Positions 1 to 17,935 of a DNA stretch of 64,000 nt are shown here, piece by piece. Below the pieces are notes generated by a model that did not search any database, was not told the origin of the DNA, and saw only the letters and a program-made list of their open reading frames with translations. The DNA lies in the NCBI GenBank assembly GCA_037039685.1, contig JAWNGF010000001.1, positions 868,001 through 932,000 of the forward strand. The letters run 5' to 3'. Position 1 is the stretch's first letter. Every line of letters begins with the position of its first letter. Position numbers and translations under genes: made by a program. Source of the DNA: Ceratobasidium sp. AG-K (lineage: Eukaryota; Basidiomycota; Agaricomycetes; Cantharellales; Ceratobasidiaceae).

Positions 1-2644
1 TGGCTATGCTGCTTGACTCTTTTCTCTTGGCATGAGTATGACTCATGTGTTTCTGAATATATATTGAGGCAACAACAAGCATGGTACCTCCATCTTGTTT
101 TGCCTTGTCATTTTCTGCAACAAACAGTTCCTCACTGGGTTTGCCTCAGAGTCACCTTGGATCCTCAGTCTCACAACCTTCTCTGTTTCTCTTTGTTTGC
201 CCTTGTGTTTGGTCTCATTGTGCTTGCCTTGCCCTTGTATGCACCCTGTATGTAAGCCACAACTGCAGGACACACCTGCCTGGCCTGTTTCCTTGTCTCC
301 TCAGTCTCCTTGGACTTATCCCATCTCCTTTGTTCTGCCCTTGCTTCTTTGTGACTCTTGCTTTCTCTCCTTTTGTTGCAACTTTCTATTGTACATAGCC
401 ACAGTAGTTAGTATATATACCAGTGACACAAGTCTCATGGAGACAAGACTTGTTCTCTTGTTGTTTTCCCCATTGACTCAAGTAACTGCTTAGCTTAGGC
501 CTAAGAGCCATTCACTGACCTTTGTTGTTGTTCCAACCACTGTCCTCACCCCCTGATTGACCCTTGGCCTCATCAGTTCTGACTAGGGTTGTGACACTCT
601 GGCCTTAGTGCCATTCACAGTCTACTGTTCACAACTCTTCAGGTGCTAACTCACTCTAAGCCTTAACTTGTGCACATACAGTTATAGTCAATTGACAACC
701 ATCATAGTGTTGGGTTGCAACAACGTTCAATTTGTGAGGTTTTCTTAATGCTCAACAAGAGTTGAGTGGCCTCTGTGATCTCATACCTCAGTTAGTCTGC
801 TTGTAGGGAAGTCATTTTGAGCTCCAAAGATGAAAGAGCACTTTTTGTTGCATATAGGCTTGCTCCTGTGTTCTTCAAGGCCCTCTTCATAGATTGATGC
901 CCAAGGTGAATCTTCTGAAGCATCTGCTTTGTGATCAGAGCACATTGCTTTGTGCTTTTCTCCTGCTGATTGGCATTTTTTACCTTAGTCTGTAGCTTCT
1001 TGAGCTTTTGTGAATGGGACATGAGCTTGGGCCTGGATTCTAATGTTGCAACTGCAATAGTGCTGGCAAAAATAGGTATCCAACAGGTTTTCCAATTCAG
1101 AGCACCTTGGGAAGAAATCTGTAGCTGCTGGGCAGCAGTGTGACCACATTTGAGGTGTATTCTTCTCCTGATTTGACAATTAGGTAGCAAAAGTTATAGA
1201 TAAGAAGCTCAATTGCAATGTACAAGAGCTTAAGGAAGAGTGATGTTTTAAGATAGATATATGGATTTGGCAAGTCCTACGGAAATGAGGTCAAGCTGTG
1301 TTGTTTACAGGCTTGCACTCCTAGCCTATATAAATGAGAGTGCACTGCCCTGTATCAACAGAGGCAACATGGGAAATCCTTATCTATATCAAACACATGA
1401 TCCAATTCAATATGACTTGGCATATGAGAAGCACCACACATTGCCAAAGGAAAGACAAATACATCACATGATCTGGACAGGACAATTGTACTAAAAAAGG
1501 AAGGTGTTTCGGAAAAAAGATATAAAATCGGAATAAATGTTCTGAGATAACAATTCTTGTTGTATAGGACATCCTTGGATACACAGAGTAAAGGAAGCAG
1601 ACCAGGTGATTGTCACAAGGCAAAAATCCAATGATGATCAGCTGCAATCCTCTTTGGGTAAGCAATGCACCAAGACAAACTTAGGCACCCATTGAATTGT
1701 TCTACTGATTCAAAACTCAGGCAATTTGGACTAAATTGTTCATTAGAACTGGGGCAATAGTTTCAGCTTTCCAAATTTTGATGGTGAGCTGATCTGGGTA
1801 TTTTACAATGGTATGGTTTACATAACTTTGTTACCACATTGTAGATGAGACTTGTTACTGCAGTTGGTACTCAATCCATTCTTGTGGCTTGTGCATGGAT
1901 TCCAAACCCCAGTGCATGCATGTTTTTGCTGGTGGATCATGCTGGCTATTTATTCTTTTGTGGATACCATTTCAGCTCTTACTTGCAATGTACACTATCC
2001 ATTTGTTCAAACAACCATTGGACAGCAGGGAGACTGCTTTGAATGATAATATATGAAGTATGGAGCTGTCTCAGGTGTCATTATGTAAGCAACATTTTGG
2101 TCAATTGTTCAAGATGCAAGTTATGGTGCCTGGCTGCACATAAAGTTCAATTGTTTGCAGCATCCTCACTTATTACCCTAATCAAGCAGAATGTACTTTC
2201 TAAATTCTGATTGTTTGCTACATTACACCTGTAGGGAGTGGTGTCTGCATGGGAGACCAAGTCAAACAACTTGGAATTCACTTCTAAAAAGTAGGAACAT
2301 GATTGATTGACCATACATATGAATACACATTGACAAATTGATCTTGTACTGTACAGGTCAAGCTAACTTGCAAGGATCATCTTTTCCATCAAGGGGTGGT
2401 GCAAAATTGTGGTGTTTGGTTCCATCAGCCCAGACATCATTTGCTTATGTTTACTAGGGGGTTTCTGGTCCCCATACTACATGAGCTGCAGCTCATACAT
2501 AGTATACATATCACTATGTAGCAAATGACAGGTTTCCAGACGTCAGAGCTGCAGGGTAGTTTGAAGAGATTTCATTTTTTGTCAAGCAGTCAACATCAAG
2601 CCTTAAGACTGTCAAGATTATGAATAACAAGAACAAGGGGAAAC
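1..2644. other. AT-rich repeat-like region, no supported gene
   Basis: This stretch is visibly more AT-rich than the coding part of the window and contains only short reading frames without introns or recognisable domains. A minus-strand frame at about 792-1190 encodes a lysine-rich, coiled-coil-like 132-residue segment next to a cysteine-containing frame at 985-1179. It could be a decayed transposon protein, but I cannot name a family. A TATATATA stretch near 411 and a GC-poor palindrome (CTTAGGCCTAAG, near 495) look like parts of an old LTR, again unproven. I see no rRNA, tRNA or conserved protein here. Confidence 0.5.
2640..2644. repeat. Target-site duplication, left copy
   Basis: The five bases GAAAC directly precede the LTR and are repeated directly after it, as expected for integrase-made 5-bp staggered insertion. 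Confidence 0.8.
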
Positions 2645-3119
2645 TGTCATGACCCAAGGGATCAGGACAACATTATTTCCCTAAGTCAAGTTTATTTGGA
2701 TATATTCACCATTTTTGAGATAACTATGGTCATGTCATGTAACATGTAATTGTTTTGTAACTCTTCAATGTTGTGTAACTTAGACTTAGTAAAATTCTTG
2801 TACCATTGTACCATTGTACAATTATTCTACGTCACGCCATCAGACCCTAAGTCTTGGCATCCTTCCTGTATATAACATGGGAGAGTTTGAGGCTTAAACC
2901 TCAGAACTCAACCACTTGTCTATTCAACAAGTACTGTTCCAACTCCTAGCCATCATAAGCATGTCCTGCTAAGGTGGTTCCTGCCCAAGTGTCTTATTGC
3001 TAAGTGCAATTACTCTTATTCCTGCATGTCATTGCATCCTACCTCTAAACCATCCTTGAGGCATTGCTCATTCCTCTGGGTGTTGAGTATTATTGTTCCA
3101 TTGTTGTTGGGCTCTGACA
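2645..3119 (+). mobile_element. Solo LTR of an LTR retrotransposon
   Basis: A 475-bp element begins TGTCATGACC and ends GGCTCTGACA. It therefore has the TG...CA ends and short inverted termini (TGTCA/TGACA) typical of retrotransposon LTRs, and it is bracketed by the direct repeat GAAAC. Inside, a TATATAA box at 2869-2875 would drive the element's transcript. No gag or pol coding sequence adjoins it on either side, so it is a solo LTR left by recombination between two LTRs. The family (Gypsy or Copia) cannot be told from the LTR alone. The perfect duplication suggests the insertion is not very old. Confidence 0.82.
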
Positions 3120-3124
3120 GAAAC
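3120..3124. repeat. Target-site duplication, right copy
   Basis: GAAAC follows the terminal CA of the LTR and matches the left copy exactly. Confidence 0.8.
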
Positions 3125-3725
3125 AGGAGTGGAAGCAGGTCCTTTAAAGGACACCAGGCCAGTACATGCACATGCAGCCCACCATGCACAGCTCCTCCCT
3201 AGCTGCTTGTAAGTGGTAACATACCTGTTACATTATACCTAAAAGGTAACTTACATAAGAAACTACACCCAAAGGCAACATCACCAAAACCCTCTGATGC
3301 TAACAAACACCAGTTTGCTCATACATGCTTGCTTGGGTAAAGGAGCACTTAGGAGCACTCGAGTGGCTGTGCAATTGCTGCTCCTATACCCAAGCAAGCA
3401 CACACAAGCAAATTGGTGCTCACAAGCCCAAAAGAGAACCAACGGATTTGCTTGAGAAGGCTGACCAACCTGCCTATGAGTGTATGGAGAAACTCCTGCT
3501 CAACAATAAACATGCATTGGGAATGGGATCATCATGACTGTTGCTGGGGAATTTGGCTGTAACAGAAAAGGAGGGTCCAATTCAAGTTGAATTTAGATGA
3601 CATGAGACCTTGCACGGGCACAGAAACCATTAAACACACCAAGTTGAAGGGATGTAAATTACAACGACACATAAGTGATAAACAAGGAATCACTACATCA
3701 AATCGAAAACAACACATTGCTTTGG
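3125..3725. other. Gap between solo LTR and YTA7-like gene
   Basis: It contains one 70-residue frame (3325-3537, plus) of low-complexity character with no recognisable domain. The last part must hold the 3' UTR of the minus-strand AAA-bromodomain gene. Nothing else is supported. Confidence 0.4.
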
Positions 3726-8397
<4,672 letters not shown>

Positions 8398-8478
8398 CTT
8401 GTCTGACAAAGCGCCCTGACAAACTTGCCACGTGACAAATTCCCACGTGATCCTCGTCTTTCTTTCCCAAGTCCGTTG
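8398..8478. promoter_or_regulatory. Bidirectional promoter, YTA7-like / PPR-like
   Basis: Only 81 bp separate the two divergent start codons, so both genes must share this segment for initiation or use start sites inside each other's 5' region. It contains two CACGTGA-type boxes (CCACGTGAC and CCACGTGAT) about 20 bp apart, which could bind bHLH factors; that role is inference. Confidence 0.5.
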
Positions 8479-11049
8479 ATGCTGGGGGCCGCCCGCACTG
8501 CTGCCCGCGCCATCCGCCATGCCCTAGGCACAGAAGACATATACGCTGCCCACCATGCTTACTCTGCCTACCAAGGCCCTTCCCGGCTGCCCCTCACCGC
8601 CCTTGTCCATGGCACAATTCGAACTCGCATGCCCATGGTCGCAGCCGCCGCCGTCGAATCTCATCTCGAGAGCTCCAAGACTCTGCGAACGCCCACCCTC
8701 CAAGCCTATGTGTCTGCCTTGACATCTCCCGAACCTCAAGTCGTTCCCACCGACACCAGTCATACCCCGACCACCGCGGCTCTCACGATTCTCGCAGCTG
8801 CTCGTCGCTCCAGGCAGCAGCAACGGACGACACATATGTACGACTCGGTCATCCGTGCCTGTTTACTCCAAGGTGAAATCCTCACCGGCTCGCTGCTTTT
8901 CGTTCTACTCGTGCGCGACTGGAAGAATCGTCACCGTGATCAGCCGGCCGAACCCGCCAACGCTTCAGATGACCCACCGCCAGCCGGGACGCCTCCCAGT
9001 CCCTTGGAGAAATGGGATCGCTCGTTTCCAACCGCATTTACCTCGCCTATTCCCACCGAGGCGCCCACCCCGCCCTTTCCGTCGCCCCATCTACTTGAAG
9101 CCATTATTGCTGCCCTGGACCTGCGACCCCGACCTCATGCGCAGGCCACTCACGACCTCCCACCAGGACGACCCCCAGACTCTATATTGGCCCTAGCTCA
9201 GCTCACTAGGCTATTTACCGACGGCGTTCTTCCCTTTGCACGACACGCCGCCCTGTTAAATGCGCTCACCCGGGTCCCTCCCACCTCGGACAAGTCAGAT
9301 GCCTACTTTCGAGCAGTACTCAAACGTACATGTCAAAGTCCGCCTCTGCTAGATACGCGCTCCTACAACGTACTCATCAACTACTCGCTCAGTGTGCTCG
9401 GACGCCCCAAGTGGGCTGAAAGCCTGGTCGAGCACATGTCTACGGTTCGAGATCCTCCCCTTCGAATCACGGACGCCACGCGTAATATCCTCACCAGGGG
9501 CGAAGTCAAGATCCACCAGCCTGGTCTGGCTGCGCGTATCCTGTCCCACATCGACTCTCGAGGCCACTCGACCCGCCTCGTAACGAATAACCATCCACCA
9601 GCTTCCAGCCTCACTCCCAGCCCCGCGGACGAGCTTCCCGAAGACCCCCACCTCCTTGCTGCCCACATTCACAACATCACCTCGCTCGGCAACCCCGGAT
9701 ACATCCTGACCATCCTTCCTGTTCTCCTTCCCGATTACCACCTCCCCCATGATCCTCTCCGAGTCCGTCGGACCGCATGGAAAGCTGTGTCCCTTGGCCC
9801 GGTCGTCCTCACCTCGATCCTTAACGCTGTCTGCAAATGTGGTCGAACTGGCCTGGCTGAACGCGTTCACCGACTTGGGGTTCTTGCCGAACGGCTCTCT
9901 CCGGACTTTTACCTCCCCCTCGCCTTTCATACCATGATGCTGCAACACTATGCGCGTGAGGCTCGCAAGGGGCTGGTGATCATCACACCCAAGCCGTCTC
10001 CCCTGCTATCCCCTCACCAGGCCAGAGTTATCGTCGATGTCGGAGAGACTCTCTCTTCTTCCACGACAGAGCAGCGGTCCGTGGCCATTGGATGGGGTTG
10101 GGACGTGCCTACACCCGGGGGACGAACTATTCGTGGAATGCGTCGATGGGCTTTGGCGCGAGCAGCCGTCGCCCACATTTACCTTGCCTACATCCGGCCG
10201 TGTCTCCCGCTCGCCCAGTCCCCCGACGACCCCGAACCGACCAACTACTACACTCCCGACGCTCGATTGTACAACACTCTCCTTGAAACGTTTGGGCGCC
10301 GCCCGAATATGCTGCTCCACACGTATGTCTCCAATCTCGAACGACGACGCGAACGGCTCGCTGGTCGACACCATTACACTACGCCAGGTTCGGGCGTGCC
10401 TCGGCGAGTCGACGCCTTTGTCGGAGTCATCGTACGAGACATGGCCGAAGTCGGGATGGATGAATTTGTCCCGGCCGGGTGGAAGCATCTCTTGCCAGCG
10501 TCGTCCCAAGCTCTGAGATTCGGACCCATAGACCCGCCAACTTCGTTGAAACATCCCTCTCGAACTGCAGAACGAAAAAAGATGCTCGTTCCGCCTCTTC
10601 CAGGTGCTAGTAGATGGCGTCCGCGTGATATTCAAAGTCGTTGTAGGCTTGGGCGATTGGGCAAAATTCGGCGCCGAGTGGCTCGCGTGACTCCAAGACT
10701 ATCGGCGCGCGATCCCAAACCGCAGCAGCAGGTCGTAAGCAAAAGCCCGAAGCTGAAGGCTCCACGAGCCCCCAAGATACGCCCCAAGCCAGACGGACCA
10801 CGCAGGAGGACGAAAGGGGTGGACATGCGGTGGCAAACCAGGCGCAGAGAACAGCGCAGACAAGAGGAAAGGCGACTTCGAGCCTTGGTAGCGGCAAAGC
10901 GGCAATCCAACCAAAAATGGGTTCCCAAGCAGGTACCCAAGGGCCAACGCAGGGAATCCAAGAGCAAAAAGGCACCAATCAGGCCCGCCGAATCCCCAAA
11001 TATGAGCAAGGCGCCCCGAAAAGTCACAGCCAGAAGTAAAGCCACATAA
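8479..11049 (+). CDS. PPR-like mitochondrial protein
   Basis: Single-exon gene of 856 residues, unusual here because its neighbours are intron-rich. The chosen ATG gives MLGAARTAARAIRHALG, an Arg/Ala-rich, acid-free amphipathic start typical of a mitochondrial presequence. Upstream in-frame codons lack an ATG. Several segments look like pentatricopeptide helices: TTHMYDSVIRACLLQGEI, SYNVLINYSLSVLGRPKWAE, VLTSILNAVCKCGRTGLAE and ARLYNTLLETFGRRPN. The last 200 residues are very basic (RRREQRRQEERR) and rich in Pro, Lys and Arg, suggesting RNA or ribosome contact. A role in mitochondrial RNA processing or translation is inferred from the PPR type; no specific orthologue is claimed. Confidence 0.7.
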   Translation: MLGAARTAARAIRHALGTEDIYAAHHAYSAYQGPSRLPLTALVHGTIRTRMPMVAAAAVESHLESSKTLRTPTLQAYVSALTSPEPQVVPTDTSHTPTTAALTILAAARRSRQQQRTTHMYDSVIRACLLQGEILTGSLLFVLLVRDWKNRHRDQPAEPANASDDPPPAGTPPSPLEKWDRSFPTAFTSPIPTEAPTPPFPSPHLLEAIIAALDLRPRPHAQATHDLPPGRPPDSILALAQLTRLFTDGVLPFARHAALLNALTRVPPTSDKSDAYFRAVLKRTCQSPPLLDTRSYNVLINYSLSVLGRPKWAESLVEHMSTVRDPPLRITDATRNILTRGEVKIHQPGLAARILSHIDSRGHSTRLVTNNHPPASSLTPSPADELPEDPHLLAAHIHNITSLGNPGYILTILPVLLPDYHLPHDPLRVRRTAWKAVSLGPVVLTSILNAVCKCGRTGLAERVHRLGVLAERLSPDFYLPLAFHTMMLQHYAREARKGLVIITPKPSPLLSPHQARVIVDVGETLSSSTTEQRSVAIGWGWDVPTPGGRTIRGMRRWALARAAVAHIYLAYIRPCLPLAQSPDDPEPTNYYTPDARLYNTLLETFGRRPNMLLHTYVSNLERRRERLAGRHHYTTPGSGVPRRVDAFVGVIVRDMAEVGMDEFVPAGWKHLLPASSQALRFGPIDPPTSLKHPSRTAERKKMLVPPLPGASRWRPRDIQSRCRLGRLGKIRRRVARVTPRLSARDPKPQQQVVSKSPKLKAPRAPKIRPKPDGPRRRTKGVDMRWQTRRREQRRQEERRLRALVAAKRQSNQKWVPKQVPKGQRRESKSKKAPIRPAESPNMSKAPRKVTARSKAT

Positions 11050-11582
11050 ATTCGTGCAACGTATAGCCGTGGGTACTTTTTGTTACTTTCTACAACGACG
11101 CATATTGATAGAATCCTCAGATAGTGGCTCACGACTAGACCCAAATACACCATTATATGCGCTAGACAAGACCGGCTCCCTCTCCTTGTACTACGCAGGT
11201 TTGATGTGCGCAGCGTAAACTCATTTCGCTAGATTCCAAGGGTAGATCTCCCGGTATCATCAACCCTGAGACGTTTCACTTGCGCATACGCACCCGTCCT
11301 ATCGCTATCTTCCTATCAATTACCGCTTGGATCGCTCCCCCTCGCTGAACCATCTTTCTATTTGCCAACATTGGGACTGGAGCTGTATTCTAATCACGTT
11401 GAAATACAATTATATACAATCATACTGCCAACGTATCGAGCGGCTAGTGCCTAACATGGACCCGATGATCGGGCGCTCGTTGATCGAGGTGAATGTGCGT
11501 CATCTGACTCCCCACATCGGACAGGCGCTCACGCCACATAAAGGTTGTTCCCGTTCGCCGTGTCCGATATCAGTCCCCAACG
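11050..11582. other. Intergenic gap, PPR-like to AlkB-like
   Basis: 533 bp holding the 3' UTR of the PPR-like gene and the promoter of the AlkB-like gene. No clear TATA box, RNA gene or repeat is visible. Confidence 0.4.
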
Positions 11583-12640
11583 ATGCCCAAACGCAAATCT
11601 CCTGCAGCATCCCCTGAACCAGGTTCTAAAAGGCCACGAACGACAGGAAAGAAAGCCAAAAAGTCCACCCCTGACGCAGGTTTCGAGCAGTTTGTTCCAA
11701 GCTCCGAATTTGCAGCAAAGTACAAGCTCGATCTCGAAGGCGCGGACGTGTACTACAAAGAGGATGTAAGAAGCAATACTCTCCCAGTTTAGCCAACCGA
11801 CCCCATCTCTCTCCATAGTTCGTTGCACCCGAAACCGCGAATTCCTGGTATGATGAGCTGAATGAGCTGGAGACTTGTATGTGTTTTACGATCGCGTGAC
11901 GTCTCCTACGACCCTCATATTTGCGGTTACAGGGTATCGTCCTACACTCAAAGTGTATGGACGGGATGTAACACAAAGCCGTTTGATCGCGGGCAAGTTC
12001 ATTCTTGTAATCTGGTTGCCCGCCACCCAACTCACCCACTGTTTCAGCGTACGCGACCACTCCTTCGCTCACTGTCAAATACTCTGGACACCCTGTCACG
12101 TTACACACAACCTACCCTAAAACACTTCAAGCTATTCAAGACATGGTTGAAGCTGAGCTTGGAGTAACATTCAATCATGTGATGTTGAACAAGTATGAAG
12201 ATGGAACCATATACATCGGAAAGCATGCGGATACCAAAGAAAATAAGGTATATATTGTCCAAGTGACGCAGTCAAACGCGGCATTGGCGTTTCTATTCAC
12301 ATGGGCGTTTATCCGACTCTAAACGTTATGTTGGACTCTAGGTCATTGCCAGCGTGAGCTTGGGCGCTGAACGGACATTTATCATGACGCCAAACACCAA
12401 GTCCCGCCACCCGAAGAGCACGATCGACGCCCGAGCTGCAACTAAGCGTTGGGGTATGGCCAATGGCAGCTTGTTTATCATGCAAGGGAAGACTCAAGAA
12501 AATTGGAAGGTATGTTCACTTGTGTTTTCGCACTCGAGATCCATCATCAGGTACCTCTTTTTCAGCACGAAATCCCCAAACAACCCAAAATTACTGCTGG
12601 ACGAATATCATTAACGTTTAGGCAACTTGTTCACAATTAA
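11583..12640 (+). CDS. AlkB-family (ALKBH2/3-like) DNA repair dioxygenase
   Basis: Fe(II)/2-oxoglutarate-dependent dioxygenase expected to reverse N-alkyl damage such as 1-methyladenine and 3-methylcytosine. Six exons (11583-11765, 11819-11876, 11933-11992, about 12048-12247, 12342-12509, 12566-12640) give a protein of about 250 residues. It opens with a basic nuclear-localisation-like MPKRKS...KRPRTTGKKAKKS. Iron ligands are visible as H-x-D in IGKHADTKEN and a later His in KHEIPKQPK; the 2-oxoglutarate-binding Arg lies in ISLTFRQL. The segment FNHVMLNKYEDGTIYIG is the family's substrate-side strand. The third intron uses a GC donor. Length and motifs fit ALKBH2/3 rather than the RNA-modifying members; nuclear location is inferred. 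Confidence 0.88.
11993..12047 (+). other. GC-AG intron in AlkB-like gene
   Basis: The intron begins GCAAGT and ends TTTCAG. Splicing here joins ...RLIA to AYATTPSLTV in frame; reading through adds a non-homologous tail. The donor matches the strong GCAAGT consensus usual for GC-AG introns. Confidence 0.75.
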
Positions 12641-12742
12641 CCGAGACTTTGTTATATATCGATGGCTGCAAGCATATAATAAATTGAGCCATGTGGCTCT
12701 GCCCTCTCTCACTGATTTTGATGCTGAGCCAAACAAGTGTGA

Positions 12743-14528
<1,786 letters not shown>

Positions 14529-14680
14529 AATTCACTAACAGCAATTCACACTACAAAATTTACGCGACAAAATTCCTCACAGCAAAGCGCATTATCATCC
14601 ATATAGATACATCTCACTACAGCTACTTTTCACGTTTGAATTATACAAAGGCTTCCAACTACCTGACACGGCTTACATCC

Positions 14681-16551
14681 TCAAGCAAACAGGCGTTTGG
14701 TATACGAGTTCAAACCATGAACACCACCCTCGAGCTGAGCGCTCGCGGTGCGGCTTTCAAAGCGAACCTTTTCGGCGCGCACGTTCTCCTGAAGGAGTTG
14801 TACGGTAGGGGTCCCAATATCTTGAAGCGAGTGCTGAAGGCCAGCATGCAAGTAAGGAAGGAACTTGTGGACGGATCTATGGCAATCGCATGGTTGGTTA
14901 TAAGTATGATTGGGCTAAGTGATACTCACCCCTTGTCCTGGACGTCTCCTGATACGCCTTGCGCCACTTTGACAGCCGAGCTCTCCGAGAAATATCGGCT
15001 GGTAGCGGCATTCTCATGAACGTTCGACTTGCCCTTAGAAGTAGAGCCGCCGTTTAGCTTGGACGAGGTCGCAGCAGACCCAGCCTTGGGCTTCCCCAGT
15101 TCCATGGCTTCCTACGCATTCGTATACGGTGTGAATGGAAGCGAGCATTCGGGTTATGGGGGAACTCACAATGCTACCCATGCCACGGTATGCCTTGACA
15201 CGCTTGCCTTCGTGATAAAAGTACTCCCCAGGGGCTTCAGTGGTGCCAGCCAGGAGACCACCCATCATCACAGCTCCGGCACCCAAAGCCAAAGCCTTGA
15301 CGATATGCCCGACATTGCTGATACCACCGTCGGCGATGACCGGTACCCCGAACTTGTTTGCAAATTCTGCAACCGCATATACCGCTGTTGCCTGAGGCCG
15401 TCCACACGCCATCACCTCCTGGGTGATACAGATAGAGCCTGAGCCCATGCCGACACGAAGACCATCAGCACCCGCGGCGATGAGTGTGGCAGCCTGCTCG
15501 CGGGTGACAACATTGCCAGCAATGACCTCGAGACGGGGGAAGGTTTCCTTGATCCAGTGGATCATCTCGACCTGATAAATCGAGTTCCCCTGGCTCGAGT
15601 CGAGGATCGCGATATCGAGGCCAGCTTCAACCAGAAGCTTGAGCCGATCCCTGTCCGCTGGACGAGTTCCGACCGAAGCAGCACTGTAGAGCTGCTTGGT
15701 TTCAGGGTTCTTGCTCGCAAGGGGATAGTTTTGGTTTTTGAGCAAGTCGGAGCGAGCGAGGAGCGCGACGAGACGGCCTTCGCTGTCAACGAGAGGGAGC
15801 TTCCCCTTTTTGGAAGTGCGCAAGACCTCGTTTGCCTCGGCCAGGGTTGTGCCAGAAGGCGCAGTCGTGAGATTCGTGGTCATCACCTCGGAGAGAAGGG
15901 CATCAGGGGATTCAAACTGAATGTCGCGAGCGGTCACGAGCCCAAGGAGCTTGCCATGAAGGGCCCCGGTGTCTAGGCAAATGTCAGGAGGACGTAATTT
16001 GGAAGTAAGAGTGAATGGGACTTACCTGTAATAGGAATACCACAGAATCCTAGTCGCTCCTTGATTTCCAAGACGTCGGAAACGTGGTTGCTTGGGGAGA
16101 GTACCACGGGGTCCCCAATGAAGCCGTTTTCATGTCGCTTGACGGCGCGGACCATAGATGCCTGGGACTCGGCTGACTGATTGTGGTGAATTACACCAAT
16201 ACCACCAAGCAGCTGTAAAACACTCTTGAGCGATGGCGGGGTTAAATCAGTACCGCAAGTGCTTACCGCCATGCTAATAGCCATCTCCTTTTCGGTGACA
16301 GTGTCCATGGGACTACTCATGAAAGGCGTCCTAAGCGTTACGTTGCGAGTAATACGGCTCTCTGTCACCACGTCGCTAGCCGGGAAGTCGATTTTGCCAG
16401 GCAGAATCAAGAAGTCATTGTAAGTCAAGCCACCTCGGATCTTGGAGTCGAGGAGCTCGGAGACGGACAGTCCATCCCGGCTCTTGTAGGACTCAAGCTC
16501 GTTCAGGGCGTTCTTGGGATCGAGGTAATTGGCCTTGACAGTGGTGGGCAT
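14681..16551 (-). CDS. Inosine-5'-monophosphate dehydrogenase
   Basis: Catalyses NAD-dependent oxidation of IMP to XMP, the committed step of guanine nucleotide synthesis in the cytosol. The start ATG gives [19 protein letters not shown]; an upstream in-frame extension lacks ATG. Domains in order: N-terminal barrel half ([26 protein letters not shown]), a CBS pair (from about [14 protein letters not shown] to [10 protein letters not shown]), then the catalytic half with [12 protein letters not shown], the active-site Cys loop [10 protein letters not shown], the phosphate-binding IADGGIS and [23 protein letters not shown] segments, and the flap KAYRGMGSI. Further exons add [20 protein letters not shown] and end [10 protein letters not shown]. 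It is intact, and is the target family of mycophenolic acid. Several introns of about 50 nt interrupt it. Confidence 0.95.
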
Positions 16552-16915
16552 CTTGGTGGGCGTCGAGGAGGTTAGAGCGTGTCTGGGTGCCAAGAAGCTG
16601 ACTTTATAGTCGTCCAAGTCGTGGTCAGTATGAGGCGGTCCTCGGTTACCAAAATAAATTTGACGTGCTGACACACCCGACCAAATCGCCAGTTATCTTA
16701 TCAGCAAGCCCGTACGTTTTCGGGTAAATCATCCTGAGAAGCAGTGATTCTACAATCGAGCTTTCGCATGTATATGATTCGGAAAACCAAGCTGCTTTGA
16801 GGTGATGTCGTCGACTCGTCGTCGGATATTTGTCAATTTCGGGGCTTGTATCACGTGCTGTCAGCGCTAAGGTTCATGACATAATGATTTGCTCCTCGAT
16901 CCAACGACCAGCACT

Positions 16916-17935
16916 ATGTTCAGGCCAACTGTCGTCGCCAGTACCCTTGCGCTCTCTGGGCTCGCCAATGCATTCTATGACTCAGTCCCATTTATTGCAT
17001 GGTCGAATCGCCCGTGAGTGTCGTCTTGCCATCCGCTAACTATTATTTTGTCTCACTCGTCCACCGCAGTCATAACATTGTTGGCTCGCTTCACCAGCAC
17101 AATCCGGCGGTCCCATCTCATGCGCAGGTTATCAACTCCGTCCTAAGCAATGATGACCTCTGTCAACTTGACGCTGTGGTTGTGATCGGACAGCCAGGGG
17201 TATGTTACTTGTGTATTGAGTTGCGTCATTGTACTTACCCGCGCACATCTATGCAGCTTCACGCCAACCAACTCGGCTTGGTTCAATATGAGTCTCCCCT
17301 CCGGAATTATCTAACTGAAATGCCATCGAAATCATACTTCCCATACGTACCTCTATCGAGCGTTGTAGAAACCGACTCGGTTGCTCGGGACGTGGCTGCG
17401 CTCTGTGGATCCACAGCGAACGAGTGGACGTCAGGCCAGACATACGAGGGTGACGCCAAGCATGTGCTTTATTTCGACCTCCCTGAAACCGTAGGCAGGT
17501 ATTGGGAAGAAGGTGCGCTAGTCAAAATTATGTTATTGCATTTGCTCACACACACGCGTCATAGAGGGTCTTTTACATGAAAAACTGTCCGAAATATCCT
17601 CCCAGTTCGGTTCATACGCCGTCCTCCTCACCGGCACATCCAATACCACTCCTGCTCTTGTCACCAAACGCCAACAAGCAAACTCGCTCAGTCAGCCCAA
17701 CTTTTCTAACAAACCCGTTGGTGTCGTCACCACCTTTGCCAACGATACTCTTCCCACCGGCGGCATCCTCGCGCGGTATCAGCTCCTTACCCCTGGCCTT
17801 TTGACTTCGCTCCTTATCGCCTTTGGCATATTGATTCCCTTGCTTATGGTCGGCATCAACGCCCTGGCGAGCATTCAAAGCCCACTTCGTACCGAGGCCC
17901 CCAAGGGACCTAGCCTGGAGAAGAAGAACCAGTAG
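16916..17935 (+). CDS. BIG1/VOA1-like ER membrane protein
   Basis: Four exons (16916-17013, 17070-17199, 17257-17512, 17565-17935). The protein starts with a signal peptide (MFRPTVVASTLALSGLANA) followed by FYDSVPFIAWSNRP, which resembles the mature start of fungal Big1. A lumenal domain of about 200 residues follows, then a single membrane segment near the C-terminus (LLTSLLIAFGILIPLLMVG) and a short cytosolic tail. The last four residues are KKNQ, a canonical KKXX ER-retrieval signal. Fungal Big1/Voa1 relatives act in V-ATPase V0 assembly and cell-wall glucan synthesis, in the ER. The architecture and signals are seen directly; the family name rests on the N-terminal motif and overall layout, so it is moderately sure. 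Confidence 0.65.

Noticed and set aside
792..1190. Possible KDZ or other transposase fragment
   Set aside because: Lysine-rich coiled-coil character only; no catalytic motif or terminal repeats to support a transposon family.
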